Below are positions 1-8,691 of a stretch of 64,000 nucleotides of DNA, in pieces. Origin of the DNA: Fidelibacterota bacterium (GTDB taxonomy: Bacteria; Pseudomonadota; Alphaproteobacteria; Rhodospirillales; Rhodospirillaceae); NCBI GenBank assembly GCA_947475895.1, contig CANJMF010000017.1:1-64000 (forward strand), written 5' to 3'. The notes below the pieces were generated by a model. The model searched no databases. It was not told the DNA's origin and saw only the letters and a program-made list of their open reading frames with translations. Every line of letters starts with the position of its first letter. Within the stretch, counting starts at the first letter, position 1. The position numbers and the translations under genes are program-made.

Positions 1-82
1 CAGTCTTGCCCTGCGCCATCAGCACCTCGATCTGCCTTAACTTGGAAACAATCTGCTCGGCACCAAATCCACGTTTCCCCAT
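1..82 (-). CDS. IS3-family transposase OrfA, N-terminal fragment cut by window edge
   Basis: Only the first 27 residues lie in the window. The reading begins ATG at 82-80 and reads MGKRGFGAEQIVSKLRQIEV and then LMAQGKT up to the edge. This is the typical start of the helix-turn-helix OrfA of IS3-family (IS407-like) elements, whose later helices bind the element ends. A purine-rich site (GAAGGAGC) stands just upstream of the ATG. The rest of OrfA and OrfB would lie to the left of the window. Family assignment is from the motif and is fairly secure; the exact IS is unknown. Confidence 0.8.
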   Translation of the reverse strand, partial: MGKRGFGAEQIVSKLRQIEVLMAQGKT

Positions 83-147
83 CTTCAGCTCCTTCTGTCA
101 GGGTCAATTCTCTCAAATCGACCGGTACAAAAAAAGCCGTCAGGTCA
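1..147 (-). mobile_element. Right-hand end of an IS3-family insertion sequence
   Basis: The OrfA start at 82 implies that the element end lies a few tens of bases further right. On the minus strand a TGAC.. terminus at 147-144 followed by CTGACGGCTTTTTTT is the best candidate, because IS3 ends begin with TG. The other end and the target duplication are outside the window, so the exact boundary is inferred. Confidence 0.5.
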
Positions 148-486
148 ACCCATGGGCGCCGTCACCATACGCAAAGAGCCATCGGACTGTTCGCACAACG
201 TGCCGGCATCGGAACGCGAGGCGCTTCCTACGATAGCGGGATAATAGGCCTGACAGGTGACTGCGGCCGGTCGCGCGTTTTCCCACGCGCTCGGCATTGT
301 TTCACTCATCTGGGATTCCGAAGTCTCAACCACATAGGATTCCGAAGGATCGGCCGTATAGGTCTCGTAAGTTTCGGAATGAAGAACGGGCGCTTGAAGA
401 TCCTGAGCTTGCCCGATACCGGCGCACAATAGGTTAGCGCTCATCAGAACGATGACGCTTAAAGCCCCTCGAAATCGGCGAGACAT
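145..486 (-). CDS. Small secreted protein of unknown function
   Basis: A 113-residue protein with a Sec signal peptide of about 28 residues (basic MSRRFR start, hydrophobic core, GIGQAQ end). The middle is rich in Glu, Ser, Thr and Tyr (SETYETYTADPSESYVVE). The C-terminus, around CEQSDGSLRMV, resembles small exported alphaproteobacterial proteins ending in a CxxxDGxWRxV-type motif. Its TGA stop coincides with the proposed terminal TGAC of the IS3 element, so the last residues or the stop may come from the insertion. No function can be given. Confidence 0.6.
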   Translation of the reverse strand: MSRRFRGALSVIVLMSANLLCAGIGQAQDLQAPVLHSETYETYTADPSESYVVETSESQMSETMPSAWENARPAAVTCQAYYPAIVGSASRSDAGTLCEQSDGSLRMVTAPMG

Positions 487-701
487 TTTCTACGCCCCAA
501 AATTCCCGAACTCACCGGCCAAAGCTTATGGCGGTGCCGAGCGTGCAAACCAGCCCACAGCGCAAGTGTGAGTAGTTCGGTCGCTCATTTAATGATGTAG
601 CTGAGCATTGAGGCAGAACTACGGACGTCGGTAAAAAAAGCACGCACTACTTTTGATTGCAGGCCGTGACGATCGTCTAACGAGGTCAAGAGAGATGTGG
701 C

Positions 702-738
702 GCTAGCCGCCGGGGAGGATACGCATCCGGCGGCTAGC
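702..738. repeat. Perfect 12-bp inverted repeat
   Basis: GCTAGCCGCCGG at 702-713 pairs exactly with CCGGCGGCTAGC at 727-738 across a 13-base loop containing GGAGGAT. No T-tract follows on either side, so it is not a plain intrinsic terminator. It could be a hairpin in a small RNA or a protein-binding site. Confidence 0.6.
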
Positions 739-1050
739 TCAGCACCTACCGCAAACAAGTGGGAGAACTTACGGGTAGGACTGTTGGCATCTTTTTCAGC
801 GGTTCAAGAACCGGGCTTGCCGACGTACTTCACCCAGGGCGCAGACCTGACGGTCCTCACCCTCGAAAGCCCTTTTGCTGCCCGTAAGTTACCGTGCCGA
901 TAGCCCTCGAAATGTCGTGTCCAAGACAGTCCCCTGCAACGTAATTGCAGAGTATGGGAGCCATTGTGGGACGCGGCTGGGGGGCTGGAACATATGGACG
1001 AATCGGATCGAAAATCCGAGACCCATCGGGAGGCCGCTTTGGCGGCCATG

Positions 1051-1117
1051 GGCCTATTTTCTCGGGCTACTAAGGGTATGGCGGTCGCCGAGCTGTTTTT
1101 AGACGCCCAAATAGGCC
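1051..1117. repeat. Nested inverted repeats upstream of the Crp/Fnr gene
   Basis: GGCCTATTT at 1051-1059 pairs with AAATAGGCC at 1109-1117. Inside it CTCGG (about 1061) pairs with CCGAG (about 1088), followed by GCTGTTTTT. Just before it, GGCCGC-TTTG-GCGGCC (1032-1047) forms another short hairpin. This could be a structured 5' leader or small RNA; it is inference from base pairing only. Confidence 0.3.
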
Positions 1118-1243
1118 GGGTTAAAATGCAGGGGTTCCCTGTATTGCGTTGCCTGCTTCCTTCCAGTCTTTGATATCCTGGCTTCAAGGGGTAAGGCGAA
1201 AGCTGGTCGGCCCTCGGCAACAGCATTGAGCCATACACAAACG

Positions 1244-1936
1244 ATGGTCGGTTTCTCCTCCTTTGACATACTCCAGTGGTTGCCGCCCGAAGCGCAGCAG
1301 GCTTTCACGCGCGCCGCGCAAACACGGAAATTCGGCAACGGTCAGATTATTTACACACAATCGGACTTTGGCGATGAGATGTACCGCATCGTCTCCGGCT
1401 CGATTCGATTGTCGGGAATCAAGTCCGATGGACGTGAATTATTGTATCTAGTTTTTGAGGCCGGCGATTGTTTCGGTACCAGCAGCATTATCGATGGCGA
1501 GCCGCGCCTACAGACCGCCGAAGCCCGCGGGAACACGCAGTTGCAGGTCATCAAGCGGTCCGCTCTCAATAAATTGCGAACAGAATTTCCAGAATATAAC
1601 GATGCGCTTTTGCGCCTCGTAACAGGCCATCTCAGACTTATCGCGGACTATTTCGCGAGTTCGAATTTGGATAAAATTTCGGACCGCCTCCTGCAACGCA
1701 TTCTGGACACCGCGAGCGTTGCCGGCGTCGCCTGCGACGAAGGCATAAAACTGTCGCATCGCCTGTCCCAATCCGAACTGGCGCTGATGATTGGAGCGTC
1801 ACGACAGTCGGTCAATAAGGTCCTGCACGAGTTTCAAGACCAAGGCCTACTCACTATACGCTACGGCACCCTTATCATCCGAGATCCGGAAAAACTTCGG
1901 GCACTGAGGCGTAAAAGCTGGCGGCTGCGGAGTTAA
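1244..1936 (+). CDS. Crp/Fnr-family transcriptional regulator
   Basis: A 230-residue regulator. The N-terminal cyclic-nucleotide-binding-like barrel covers roughly residues 15-125 (GNGQIIYTQSDFGDEMYRIVSG, then FEAGDCFGTSSIIDGEPR). A long dimer helix follows, then a winged helix with LSQSELALMIGASRQSVNKVL as the recognition part. There is no N-terminal Fnr-type cysteine cluster, so it does not look like an oxygen-sensing Fnr; the ligand is unknown. I prefer ATG 1244; TTG 1226 in the same frame would add six residues and neither has a clear Shine-Dalgarno site. The downstream SDR and dehydratase genes on the same strand are possible targets. Confidence 0.85.
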   Translation: MVGFSSFDILQWLPPEAQQAFTRAAQTRKFGNGQIIYTQSDFGDEMYRIVSGSIRLSGIKSDGRELLYLVFEAGDCFGTSSIIDGEPRLQTAEARGNTQLQVIKRSALNKLRTEFPEYNDALLRLVTGHLRLIADYFASSNLDKISDRLLQRILDTASVAGVACDEGIKLSHRLSQSELALMIGASRQSVNKVLHEFQDQGLLTIRYGTLIIRDPEKLRALRRKSWRLRS

Positions 1937-2063
1937 ATTGTAGCATTATATGCTCGACATGAGTTTATGGATCGAATGAAGCGTGCTTAATGTTGTTGTC
2001 TATCTGTCATTGCGTGTATTCAACGGGCGCGGTGCTTACCGATAGTTTGAGTGTGAGGATTTG

Positions 2064-2822
2064 ATGGCCGAGCCTAAAAATATAGTTGTAACGGGCGCCG
2101 GAAGCGGCGTTGGACGAGCGGTTGCGCTTGCTTTGCTAAAATGCGGCCACCGCGTTGTTCTTGCCGGGCGCCGTCCCGAGCCTTTGGAAGAAACGGCTGC
2201 GCTTTCTCTCTGCGACGAGCAACAGCGCGCCGTCATCAGCGCAGACGTCAGCAAGCAGGCCGACGTTGATATGCTGTTTAAGAAATCTGTTCAGTTTTTT
2301 GGCCGATTGGATGTTCTGTTTAATAACGCCGGAATATTCGGGCCGCAGGTTCCGTTTGAAGACTTTTCGCTTCAGGACTGGGAAGCGGTTGTGTCGATTA
2401 ATCTCACGGGCTCATTCCTTGCGGCACAGGCAGCGTTTCGCGTCATGAAGCAGCAAAATCCGCAAGGCGGGCGCATAATCAATAACGGCTCGATCTCGTC
2501 GGACGTGCCGCGCCCCAATTCCGCCGCCTATACATCCACGAAGCACGCCATGACCGGCTTGACCCGGTGTTTGTCGCTTGATGGCCGCAAATACAATATC
2601 GCTTGCGGCCAGATCGATATCGGCAATGCCGCTACACCGCTTTTAAAGACGGTCGGCACCGGAGCGTTACAGGCAGACGGAACAACGCGCATAACAGAAC
2701 CGATGATGGACGTTGAGCATGTTGGAGATGCGGTAGCCTATATGGTCGGGCTACCTCTTGAAGCCAACGTTCAATTCATGACGCTGATGGCGACAAAAAT
2801 GCCATACATCGGCCGCGGTTAA
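2064..2822 (+). CDS. Short-chain dehydrogenase/reductase (SDR)
   Basis: A 252-residue classical SDR: cofactor motif TGAGSGVGR (10-18), NNAG (87-90), and active site Ser143/Ser145, Tyr156, Lys160 (AAYTSTK). The residues after strand two (AGRR) suggest NADP, by family rule. ATG 2064 follows GAGGAT at good spacing. It ends 8 bases before the IlvD/Edd-family dehydratase, so the two are probably cotranscribed. The pair suggests oxidation of a sugar or hydroxy acid followed by dehydration, but the substrate cannot be read from sequence. Confidence 0.85.
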   Translation: MAEPKNIVVTGAGSGVGRAVALALLKCGHRVVLAGRRPEPLEETAALSLCDEQQRAVISADVSKQADVDMLFKKSVQFFGRLDVLFNNAGIFGPQVPFEDFSLQDWEAVVSINLTGSFLAAQAAFRVMKQQNPQGGRIINNGSISSDVPRPNSAAYTSTKHAMTGLTRCLSLDGRKYNIACGQIDIGNAATPLLKTVGTGALQADGTTRITEPMMDVEHVGDAVAYMVGLPLEANVQFMTLMATKMPYIGRG

Positions 2823-2830
2823 CGTAAGAG

Positions 2831-4558
2831 ATGAGCATGAACAAACGTAAGCTTCGCAGCGCCGCCTGGTTTGGCCCCAATGATTTTCACGGCTTCCTTC
2901 ACCGGGGCTGGATGAAGAATCAGGGATGGCCCGCCGACATGTTCGAGGGCAAGCCCGTCATTGGGATTTGCAATACCTGGTCTGAACTCACGCCGTGTAA
3001 TGCGCATTTCCGAGAATTGGCGGAGTGGGTCAAAAAAGGTGTTTTGGAAGCGGGCGGTTTCCCTGTGGAATTCCCCGTGATGTCTTTGGGCGAAGCCAAT
3101 ATGCGCCCGACCGCCATGCTGTTCCGCAACCTCGCGAGCATGGACGTTGAAGAGTCCATTCGTGCAAATCCCATCGATGGCGTGGTGTTGCTGATGGGCT
3201 GCGACAAAACGACCCCCGCCCTCCTCATGGGCGCAGCATCGTGCGACTTGCCGACAATAGGACTTTCCGGCGGCCCCATGCTGTCGGGCAAGTACAACGG
3301 CCAAGACATCGGATCAGGCACCGGTCTGTGGCAGATGTCCGATGACGTTCGTGCCGGCAAAATGAGCGAAGAAGATTTCCGCGCTGCCGAAAGCTGCATG
3401 AATCGTTCCAAAGGCCACTGCATGACGATGGGCACTGCGTCCACCATGGCGTGCATGACGGAAGCCCTCGGAATGTCTTTGCCTGGTAACGCGGCCATCC
3501 CCGCGGTCGATGCGCGGCGTGCAACGCTTGCGCAACTGACGGGACGGCGCGCCGTAGAAATGGTTGTGGCTGATCTGCGCATGTCGAAGGTGCTGTCGCG
3601 CAGTTCGTTCGAAAACGCCATTCGCGTGAATGCTGCGATCGGCGGATCAACCAACGCAGTGATTCATTTGATCGCGATTGCCCGGCGTGCCGGCATCGCC
3701 CTGGAACTCAAGGACTGGGATAACATCGGCTCCACGCTTCCGTGCCTCGTCAATTTGCAGCCCAGCGGGAAGTACCTAATGGAGGACTTCTATTACGCGG
3801 GCGGCTTGCCCGCCGTCCTCAAGGAGTTGATTGAGGCTGGATTCTTAGACGGCGCCGCGCAGACCGTGAACGGTAAGACGATCGGTGAAAACGTCGCGAA
3901 AGCTCCCGTTTGGAACCGGCAAGTCATTTTCCCGCATCAAGCGCCTTTCAAGAAAAATGCGGGCATCGCTGTCGTTGTTGGAAACTTGGCGCCGGACGGC
4001 GCGGTTATCAAACCCTCGGCGGCGACACCGGAACTCATGAAGCATCGTGGACGTGCTGTCGTTTTCGAAAACATCGAGGACTTCGAGGCCCGGATCGACG
4101 ATCCAAATCTCGAAATTGATGCCTCGAGCGTCATGGTTCTCAAGTACTGTGGACCCAAGGGCTATCCGGGCATGCCGGAAGTGGGCTTTATGCGCCTTCC
4201 CGCGAAACTGCTGCGCCAGGGCGTCAAAGACATGGTCAGAATTTCTGACGCGCGCATGAGCGGAACGTCTTACGGGACCGTGGTGCTTCATGTAGCGCCA
4301 GAGGCCGCAATCGGCGGTCCGTTGGCGCTTGTCCAAACCGGCGATATGATTTCGCTCGATGTGGCGGCACGCCAACTGATTTTGGAAGTGTCCGACGCGG
4401 ACCTCGCTGAACGACGCAAAAAGTGGGTCGCTCTACCGAAGCCGGAACGCGGATACGCGCGCCTTTACGTCGATCACGTTTTGCAAGCCAACGAAGGCGC
4501 GGATTTGGATTTCCTCGTTGGATCGAGCGGCGCCGAAATTCCACGCGAATCTCATTAA
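2831..4558 (+). CDS. IlvD/Edd-family sugar-acid dehydratase
   Basis: A 575-residue [2Fe-2S] dehydratase. Cys56 (SELTPCNAH), Cys124 (LLMGCDKTTPA) and Cys197 (KGHCMTMGTAS) have the spacing of cluster ligands in pentonate dehydratases of the IlvD/Edd family. The catalytic-serine loop is ISDARMSGTSYGT near residue 475. The length and the WFGPNDFHGFLHRGW start fit L-arabinonate/D-xylonate dehydratase-like members rather than true dihydroxy-acid dehydratase, though ilvD activity is not excluded. It follows an SDR by 8 bases, as in oxidative pentose pathways. It would yield a 2-keto-3-deoxy sugar acid; the substrate is inference. Confidence 0.85.
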   Translation: MSMNKRKLRSAAWFGPNDFHGFLHRGWMKNQGWPADMFEGKPVIGICNTWSELTPCNAHFRELAEWVKKGVLEAGGFPVEFPVMSLGEANMRPTAMLFRNLASMDVEESIRANPIDGVVLLMGCDKTTPALLMGAASCDLPTIGLSGGPMLSGKYNGQDIGSGTGLWQMSDDVRAGKMSEEDFRAAESCMNRSKGHCMTMGTASTMACMTEALGMSLPGNAAIPAVDARRATLAQLTGRRAVEMVVADLRMSKVLSRSSFENAIRVNAAIGGSTNAVIHLIAIARRAGIALELKDWDNIGSTLPCLVNLQPSGKYLMEDFYYAGGLPAVLKELIEAGFLDGAAQTVNGKTIGENVAKAPVWNRQVIFPHQAPFKKNAGIAVVVGNLAPDGAVIKPSAATPELMKHRGRAVVFENIEDFEARIDDPNLEIDASSVMVLKYCGPKGYPGMPEVGFMRLPAKLLRQGVKDMVRISDARMSGTSYGTVVLHVAPEAAIGGPLALVQTGDMISLDVAARQLILEVSDADLAERRKKWVALPKPERGYARLYVDHVLQANEGADLDFLVGSSGAEIPRESH

Positions 4559-4579
4559 CGTCTGACCGTTTAAAGAAAT

Positions 4580-4616
4580 ATGGCGCGGCCTCGGGTACCC
4601 CCGGCGCCGCCGCCAT
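4580..4616 (+). terminator. Likely terminator after the dehydratase gene
   Basis: ATGGCG...CGCCAT outer stem with CGGC/CCGG-type inner pairing, followed by AAAATTTT. It lies between the convergent dehydratase and exported-protein genes and could serve either strand. Confidence 0.5.
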
Positions 4617-4639
4617 AAAATTTTACCTATCTGGAAGCT

Positions 4640-5794
4640 CTATTTCGCATCCGCCTGAGACGAAGCGACGCTTTCCGCGAATTGCGCCGCGCCAGATGCG
4701 GGCGCGGCATCGGCAATTTTCTTGTCCGGATGAAGAGCCAGTACCTGCACCATCTTCACGCTGTACGAAGCGGAGATCGCCGTGTTCTCGCCCGTCTTGG
4801 GATCGGGATAACCGTCCGCTAACCGCGTCAGGGAGCGATACACCGCCGGCGGCACTTGCTGGCCGTAGCTCATGAAGTGCGTGCCCCAGGCCCGGTTGAA
4901 ACGCCGATAGAAGCTTTCGACATCGGCATAGCCGCCAATCACCCCTTCCGCCCTGTCGGGCATGACCTTCAGCTCAAACTGCGCGCCACGAAGCGTCGAT
5001 GCCGCCCCGGACGAAAACGCAACTTCTTGCGGCACGAAGATGTCCATGGGATCGGTCTTCAGCACACCGTTCACGATCCTGCCCTTGCCCGTATGGACGA
5101 AGTCCTTGGCGCCCCAGCGCATGTCGATGCGCTCGGAGCCACCGGCTTGGAACGCACCTTGCGCATCCTGCAGCAGCGCATCGAGGCCGCGATAGGTCGT
5201 TATGGTGACGTCGTCGTCATTAATGAGACTGTCCACGTCCGTCAGTTCTATGAGAAGACGGTTGAAATGATAGGCCAAGAGTTTCTGGCGCTCTGAATTG
5301 ACGATCGAGGCGCCCCGCCGGTAATTCATGATGCAGCCCGTGACGCGGTAGAGTTGATTGTCGATGCCGGGCTTGCCTTCCGGCGAGGTGAAATCCGATG
5401 GCTTGGTCTTGCCATCGAGATCGACACCGATCGCAGTTTTCCCTTCGGCTTCGATGAACGGAAACTCTTCCGCCTTGCCGACCGTTGGCCACCAGATTTC
5501 GGCTTCGCGCGCCATCTGCGTATCCACAACTTTCCACTTCTGTCCGGCATCTTGTGGATAGAGCGCTTTAAACGCTTCGCGCGGTCCCATCGTATTTACG
5601 CCCTGGGGGCATTCTTCTTTTGCATCCGGCGTCTCATATACCGACAACTTAATCTCGTGAGCGGCATAGGCGATGGAGCGGTCCCGCGGCGCGGTGTTGT
5701 CGGCGCTAATTGCGGCGCTTCCACCACCGACCACCACGAGGGCCAATCCAGCCAACCCGAGGCGGGACATCACTCGCGAGTGTTCCGTCTTCAT
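4640..5794 (-). CDS. Exported protein of an unnamed family, paralogue A
   Basis: A 384-residue protein with a signal peptide (MSRLGLAGLALVVVGGGSAA). I cannot assign a named domain. Marker segments are ECPQGVN, REAEIWWPT, GVDLDG, FTSPEGKPGIDNQLYR, LLIELTDVDS, DDVTITTYRGLDALLQDA, FVHTGKGRIVNGVL, GYADVESFYR and LADGYPDPKTGENTAIS. The next gene upstream (5802-6965) shares all of these, and so does the N-terminal part of the DUF1592 protein at 20577-23204. ATG 5794 gives the signal peptide and starts 7 bases after the upstream stop. Last gene of a three-gene operon headed by a secreted-repeat protein. Function unknown; an envelope role is inferred. Confidence 0.75.
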   Translation of the reverse strand: MKTEHSRVMSRLGLAGLALVVVGGGSAAISADNTAPRDRSIAYAAHEIKLSVYETPDAKEECPQGVNTMGPREAFKALYPQDAGQKWKVVDTQMAREAEIWWPTVGKAEEFPFIEAEGKTAIGVDLDGKTKPSDFTSPEGKPGIDNQLYRVTGCIMNYRRGASIVNSERQKLLAYHFNRLLIELTDVDSLINDDDVTITTYRGLDALLQDAQGAFQAGGSERIDMRWGAKDFVHTGKGRIVNGVLKTDPMDIFVPQEVAFSSGAASTLRGAQFELKVMPDRAEGVIGGYADVESFYRRFNRAWGTHFMSYGQQVPPAVYRSLTRLADGYPDPKTGENTAISASYSVKMVQVLALHPDKKIADAAPASGAAQFAESVASSQADAK

Positions 5795-5801
5795 AGAGCG
5801 C

Positions 5802-6965
5802 CTACTTGGCTGTCGCGTTCGAAGTGCTTTCGGCGGTTTGTTTGGCGCTGGGCGCAGGTTCAATGACGGAGATTTCTTTCTCCGGGTGAAGGATGCGCAC
5901 CTGAGTCATTTTCACGTCGATCGCCGCCGAAATCCCGGTGTTCTCGCCCGTTTCCTGGTCCGGATATCCATCCGCCAAGCGGCGCAAGGCTTTATAGAGC
6001 GATGCCGATGGCGTCTTGCCGTAGCTGATTTGGTGAGTCGACCATCTGCGGTTGATGCTGCGATAGAAGCTCTCCACATCGGCATAACCGGCGATGAAAC
6101 CGACGGCCTTTTCCGGGGTGAGTTTGAGATCAAAACGGGCACCACGCATTAAATATGTCGTGGCTTCGTTATGAACAACCTGCTGAGGCCACACGAGTTC
6201 GTCCAACGGCGGGGTTGTCACCAAGACACCGTTGACGATTTTTCCTTTTCCGTGATGGATGAAATCCTGACCCCACTCGGTATCGATGCGCTGCGACCCA
6301 CCCGCCTGGAAGCCGCCCGCCGCATCCCATACCAACATATCGCGGCCGCGATATGTTGTGATCGTGACGTCGTCGTCGTTCACCAAACTATCGACATCCG
6401 TCAGCTCGATCAGGAGGCGGTTAATGTTGTTGCTCCAATGGAAGTTTCTCTCGAAAAGAACGAGCGACGAGCCTTCCCGGTGATTCAAAATACAACCGAT
6501 GGCGCGAAAGAGCTGATTGTCCACGCCCGGCTTTCCGTCCGGCGACGTGAAGTCGGTGGACTTAACTTTGCCATCAAGATCGAGCCCATACGAAGTGGGC
6601 CCAGATGCCTCATGAAAGTCAAATTGATCCGCCGCTGGCGTCGGCCACCAAATCTCGGCTTCGCGTGCAATCTGCGTTTCAGCCATCTTCAGCTTTTTGC
6701 CACCCGGCGGAAAAAGCGTGGCGAACTGTTCGCGCGCGCCGTCATTAATTCCGTTGGGGCACTCAGCTTTTGTTTCCTTCCCCTGCGCGTCCTTGGCTTG
6801 ATAGACCGCCCATTGGATATTCGTGACCACGTATCCTATGGAACGACCCGGAGGCGCTACATCGGCTGCGCCGAAGGCGGTCCCACCGAGCAAGCCTAAT
6901 GCGAGCCCCGAAACCATGCACGAGGCCGACAGCGAACGTACGAGTGCCGATTGTTCTTTTTTCAT
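5802..6965 (-). CDS. Exported protein of an unnamed family, paralogue B
   Basis: A 387-residue protein with a signal peptide (MKKEQSALVRSL start, cleavage near GTAFGA) and a clear ribosome site (GAGGATAGAGCG before ATG 6965). It aligns throughout with paralogue A: ECPNGIN, REAEIWWPT, FTSPDGKPGVDNQLFR, LLIELTDVDSLVNDDDVTIT, DFIHHGKGKIVNGVLV, GYADVESFYR, LADGYPDQETGENTGIS. No catalytic motif, haem motif or membrane segment was seen. It lies 24 bases after the secreted-repeat gene. The tandem copies suggest duplication inside the operon. Confidence 0.75.
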   Translation of the reverse strand: MKKEQSALVRSLSASCMVSGLALGLLGGTAFGAADVAPPGRSIGYVVTNIQWAVYQAKDAQGKETKAECPNGINDGAREQFATLFPPGGKKLKMAETQIAREAEIWWPTPAADQFDFHEASGPTSYGLDLDGKVKSTDFTSPDGKPGVDNQLFRAIGCILNHREGSSLVLFERNFHWSNNINRLLIELTDVDSLVNDDDVTITTYRGRDMLVWDAAGGFQAGGSQRIDTEWGQDFIHHGKGKIVNGVLVTTPPLDELVWPQQVVHNEATTYLMRGARFDLKLTPEKAVGFIAGYADVESFYRSINRRWSTHQISYGKTPSASLYKALRRLADGYPDQETGENTGISAAIDVKMTQVRILHPEKEISVIEPAPSAKQTAESTSNATAK

Positions 6966-6989
6966 CGCTCTATCCTCAGAAGAAATATT

Positions 6990-8393
6990 CTAATTTATCA
7001 AATCAACCTGAATTCCAGCGTCGAAATTCTCAAAGATGTCTCGGTACACGAGCGCGATATAACCGTTGCGCTCGCCGTTGAACTCGCCCCAGGACTGCGC
7101 GTTGATATCCGAGGGCTTCCGGTCTCCGTAACCTTTGTATCCAGCGAACGTGTAGACCGGGCGGGCGCGGAACGTCCAAACATTGAGCGCACCGGGTTTA
7201 TCGGCCGTTGCACGCTTTCCTGTCTTCGGGTCGATATACATCGTGCCCCAAACCTGGTTGCCGCTTTTTGCTCCGACAGGCGCGATAAGGTAGGGGAACG
7301 CTTTTATGCACTTATCTGGATCCCCACCGCCGCATACTGCGAAGCGATAGGCCTGAGGCGCGTCCGGGTGATCACACGCTAATTGGTCGATTGCGTCGTC
7401 CCCGCAAACGTATTGATAGACTGTTTTCTGATTTGCATCGCCCAGGACCAGCCCCATCAAGGTCTTTTTCATCGTGAACCCTTGCGGCGGTTCAGGAGCC
7501 ATTTGCGTATAAACGTTGTGCCAGCGCGGCGTATCGCTGCCATCAAGTGCTGCTATTTTGGAATCACCCATATGCCGATAGATGGGCTTTCCGCGGAAAG
7601 CCCATTGCTTTACGCCGGGTGTGCGTTCGAAAACACTCCACTCGCCGACAGAGCGAGCAGATGCCGCCGAAAGCACCGGGGCCCAGCCGTCTAAGCATGC
7701 ACCTTCGCAATTGGATTTGTTGCGACCATCGCCATCGAATGTATAAACGGACCAATCATCGTGCAGAACCACGAGCCGGCCGAGCATTGTTGTCTGCACC
7801 GAAAATTGCGGCGGGACGTTCGGCGCCGGCCTCATCGGGTATCGCTGCACATTCGTTTCACCGTGGTGAAACAGCTGGGAGGCTCCGTAAACGTCGCCAG
7901 GCTTCTTGTCGAGGAAGGAGGTATACAGCGACCACCCATCGTAAGCCCACTGCTTGCGACCATCTAAACGATCGACGATCGTCCACTTTCCAACCGGCTT
8001 CGCATCATCGGATGCGAACACGGGCGGCCATGCTGCCGCGCAGCTCGGGCGCGTATCGACCTCAGGCAGTTCGATACCGGGCGGATATGGGCTAAGGAAA
8101 CCCGCTGTCTCGCGCGCGACGTCAAAGCCGCACGTCGGCTTGCCTTGAACTTCTCCCGCATCGCCGTTGCGCAACTGCTTTTTCGGCCAGTAGTAGAAGC
8201 TCTTCCCTTGAGCATCGGCAAAAATGGGCCCCTCAAGCTCGGTAACGATCACTTGAAACCCAGGCGGTAACGGTTCGCGAATGTAATCTTCCTTGAACGA
8301 TGCCGTGCTTCCGCTTGCGGCGTACGCATACACACCGATGGCCGCGACAATCGTGCCTATCGAGATGCTCAAAACATTTCGCAAAATTCGCAT
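6990..8393 (-). CDS. Exported protein with secreted repeats (COG4315-like)
   Basis: A 467-residue protein. ATG 8393, preceded by GGAGAAG, gives a signal or anchor segment (LSISIGTIVAAIGVYAYAA). Several repeats of the 'lipoprotein with Yx(FWY)xxD' / secreted-repeat family follow: GKSFYYWPKK, WSLYTSFLDKKPGD, DWSVYTFDGDGRNKSNCEG with CLDGWAPVL, and GKPIYRHMGD. Paired cysteines in the third repeat are typical. The biochemical role of this family is poorly known. First gene of a three-gene minus-strand operon with two paralogous exported proteins. An in-frame ATG about 130 bases upstream, also with a ribosome site, is possible but would hide the signal peptide. Confidence 0.75.
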   Translation of the reverse strand: MRILRNVLSISIGTIVAAIGVYAYAASGSTASFKEDYIREPLPPGFQVIVTELEGPIFADAQGKSFYYWPKKQLRNGDAGEVQGKPTCGFDVARETAGFLSPYPPGIELPEVDTRPSCAAAWPPVFASDDAKPVGKWTIVDRLDGRKQWAYDGWSLYTSFLDKKPGDVYGASQLFHHGETNVQRYPMRPAPNVPPQFSVQTTMLGRLVVLHDDWSVYTFDGDGRNKSNCEGACLDGWAPVLSAASARSVGEWSVFERTPGVKQWAFRGKPIYRHMGDSKIAALDGSDTPRWHNVYTQMAPEPPQGFTMKKTLMGLVLGDANQKTVYQYVCGDDAIDQLACDHPDAPQAYRFAVCGGGDPDKCIKAFPYLIAPVGAKSGNQVWGTMYIDPKTGKRATADKPGALNVWTFRARPVYTFAGYKGYGDRKPSDINAQSWGEFNGERNGYIALVYRDIFENFDAGIQVDLIN

Positions 8394-8638
8394 CACTCTT
8401 CTCCGCACGAAGATGGCAGCCCTCTGCTGAAACGAGAACCGTCCTGTCACTTTAGTGATTGCGGCCGCGTGCCGCGCGTACCCAAAAACCTCGTCGTTAC
8501 CCAACGTTCTGGAACCGTTCATATGGTACTCCCAACCGAATTCCCTGTCTCGGTTGTGTGCGCCTATGCTTGGGCAATTGGCTTGTGTGCACCGCAGCAA
8601 TACGCTGCGTACGTGCATTTTCCACCGTAAACGCGCGA

Positions 8639-8674
8639 CTCCACAGCCCGTGCCTTAGGCACGAAGCTATGGAG
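8639..8674 (-). terminator. Strong hairpin after the bkd operon
   Basis: CTCCA..GC and CGTGCC pair with GGCACG and GC..TGGAG around a TTA loop, with small internal mismatches. It begins 18 bases after the lpdA stop. There is no T-tract, so it is either a weak terminator or an mRNA 3' end stabiliser. The rest of 8394-8691 holds the promoter region of the secreted-repeat operon and no gene. Confidence 0.45.
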
Positions 8675-8691
8675 CGGCTTAAATCTAACTT

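Larger units (their letters stand above)
487..1243. other. Gene-poor stretch with inverted repeats
   Basis: About 750 bases without a convincing gene. Short open frames exist on both strands but lack good ribosome sites and family resemblance. The notable content is a perfect 12-bp inverted repeat (702-738) and nested inverted repeats between 1030 and 1117. Part of the region must be the promoter of the Crp/Fnr gene that follows. No strong promoter hexamers were recognised. Confidence 0.4.

Noticed and set aside
954-1073. 39-codon glycine-rich open frame on the plus strand (begins MGAIVGRGWG).
   Set aside because: It lacks a convincing ribosome site and family resemblance, and overlaps the hairpin-rich stretch; GC-rich sequence easily gives Gly/Arg-rich frames.
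804-1238. Long minus-strand frame of 144 codons in the gene-poor stretch.
   Set aside because: Composition is unlike a real protein, there is no ribosome site, and it overlaps the start of the Crp/Fnr gene and the inverted repeats.
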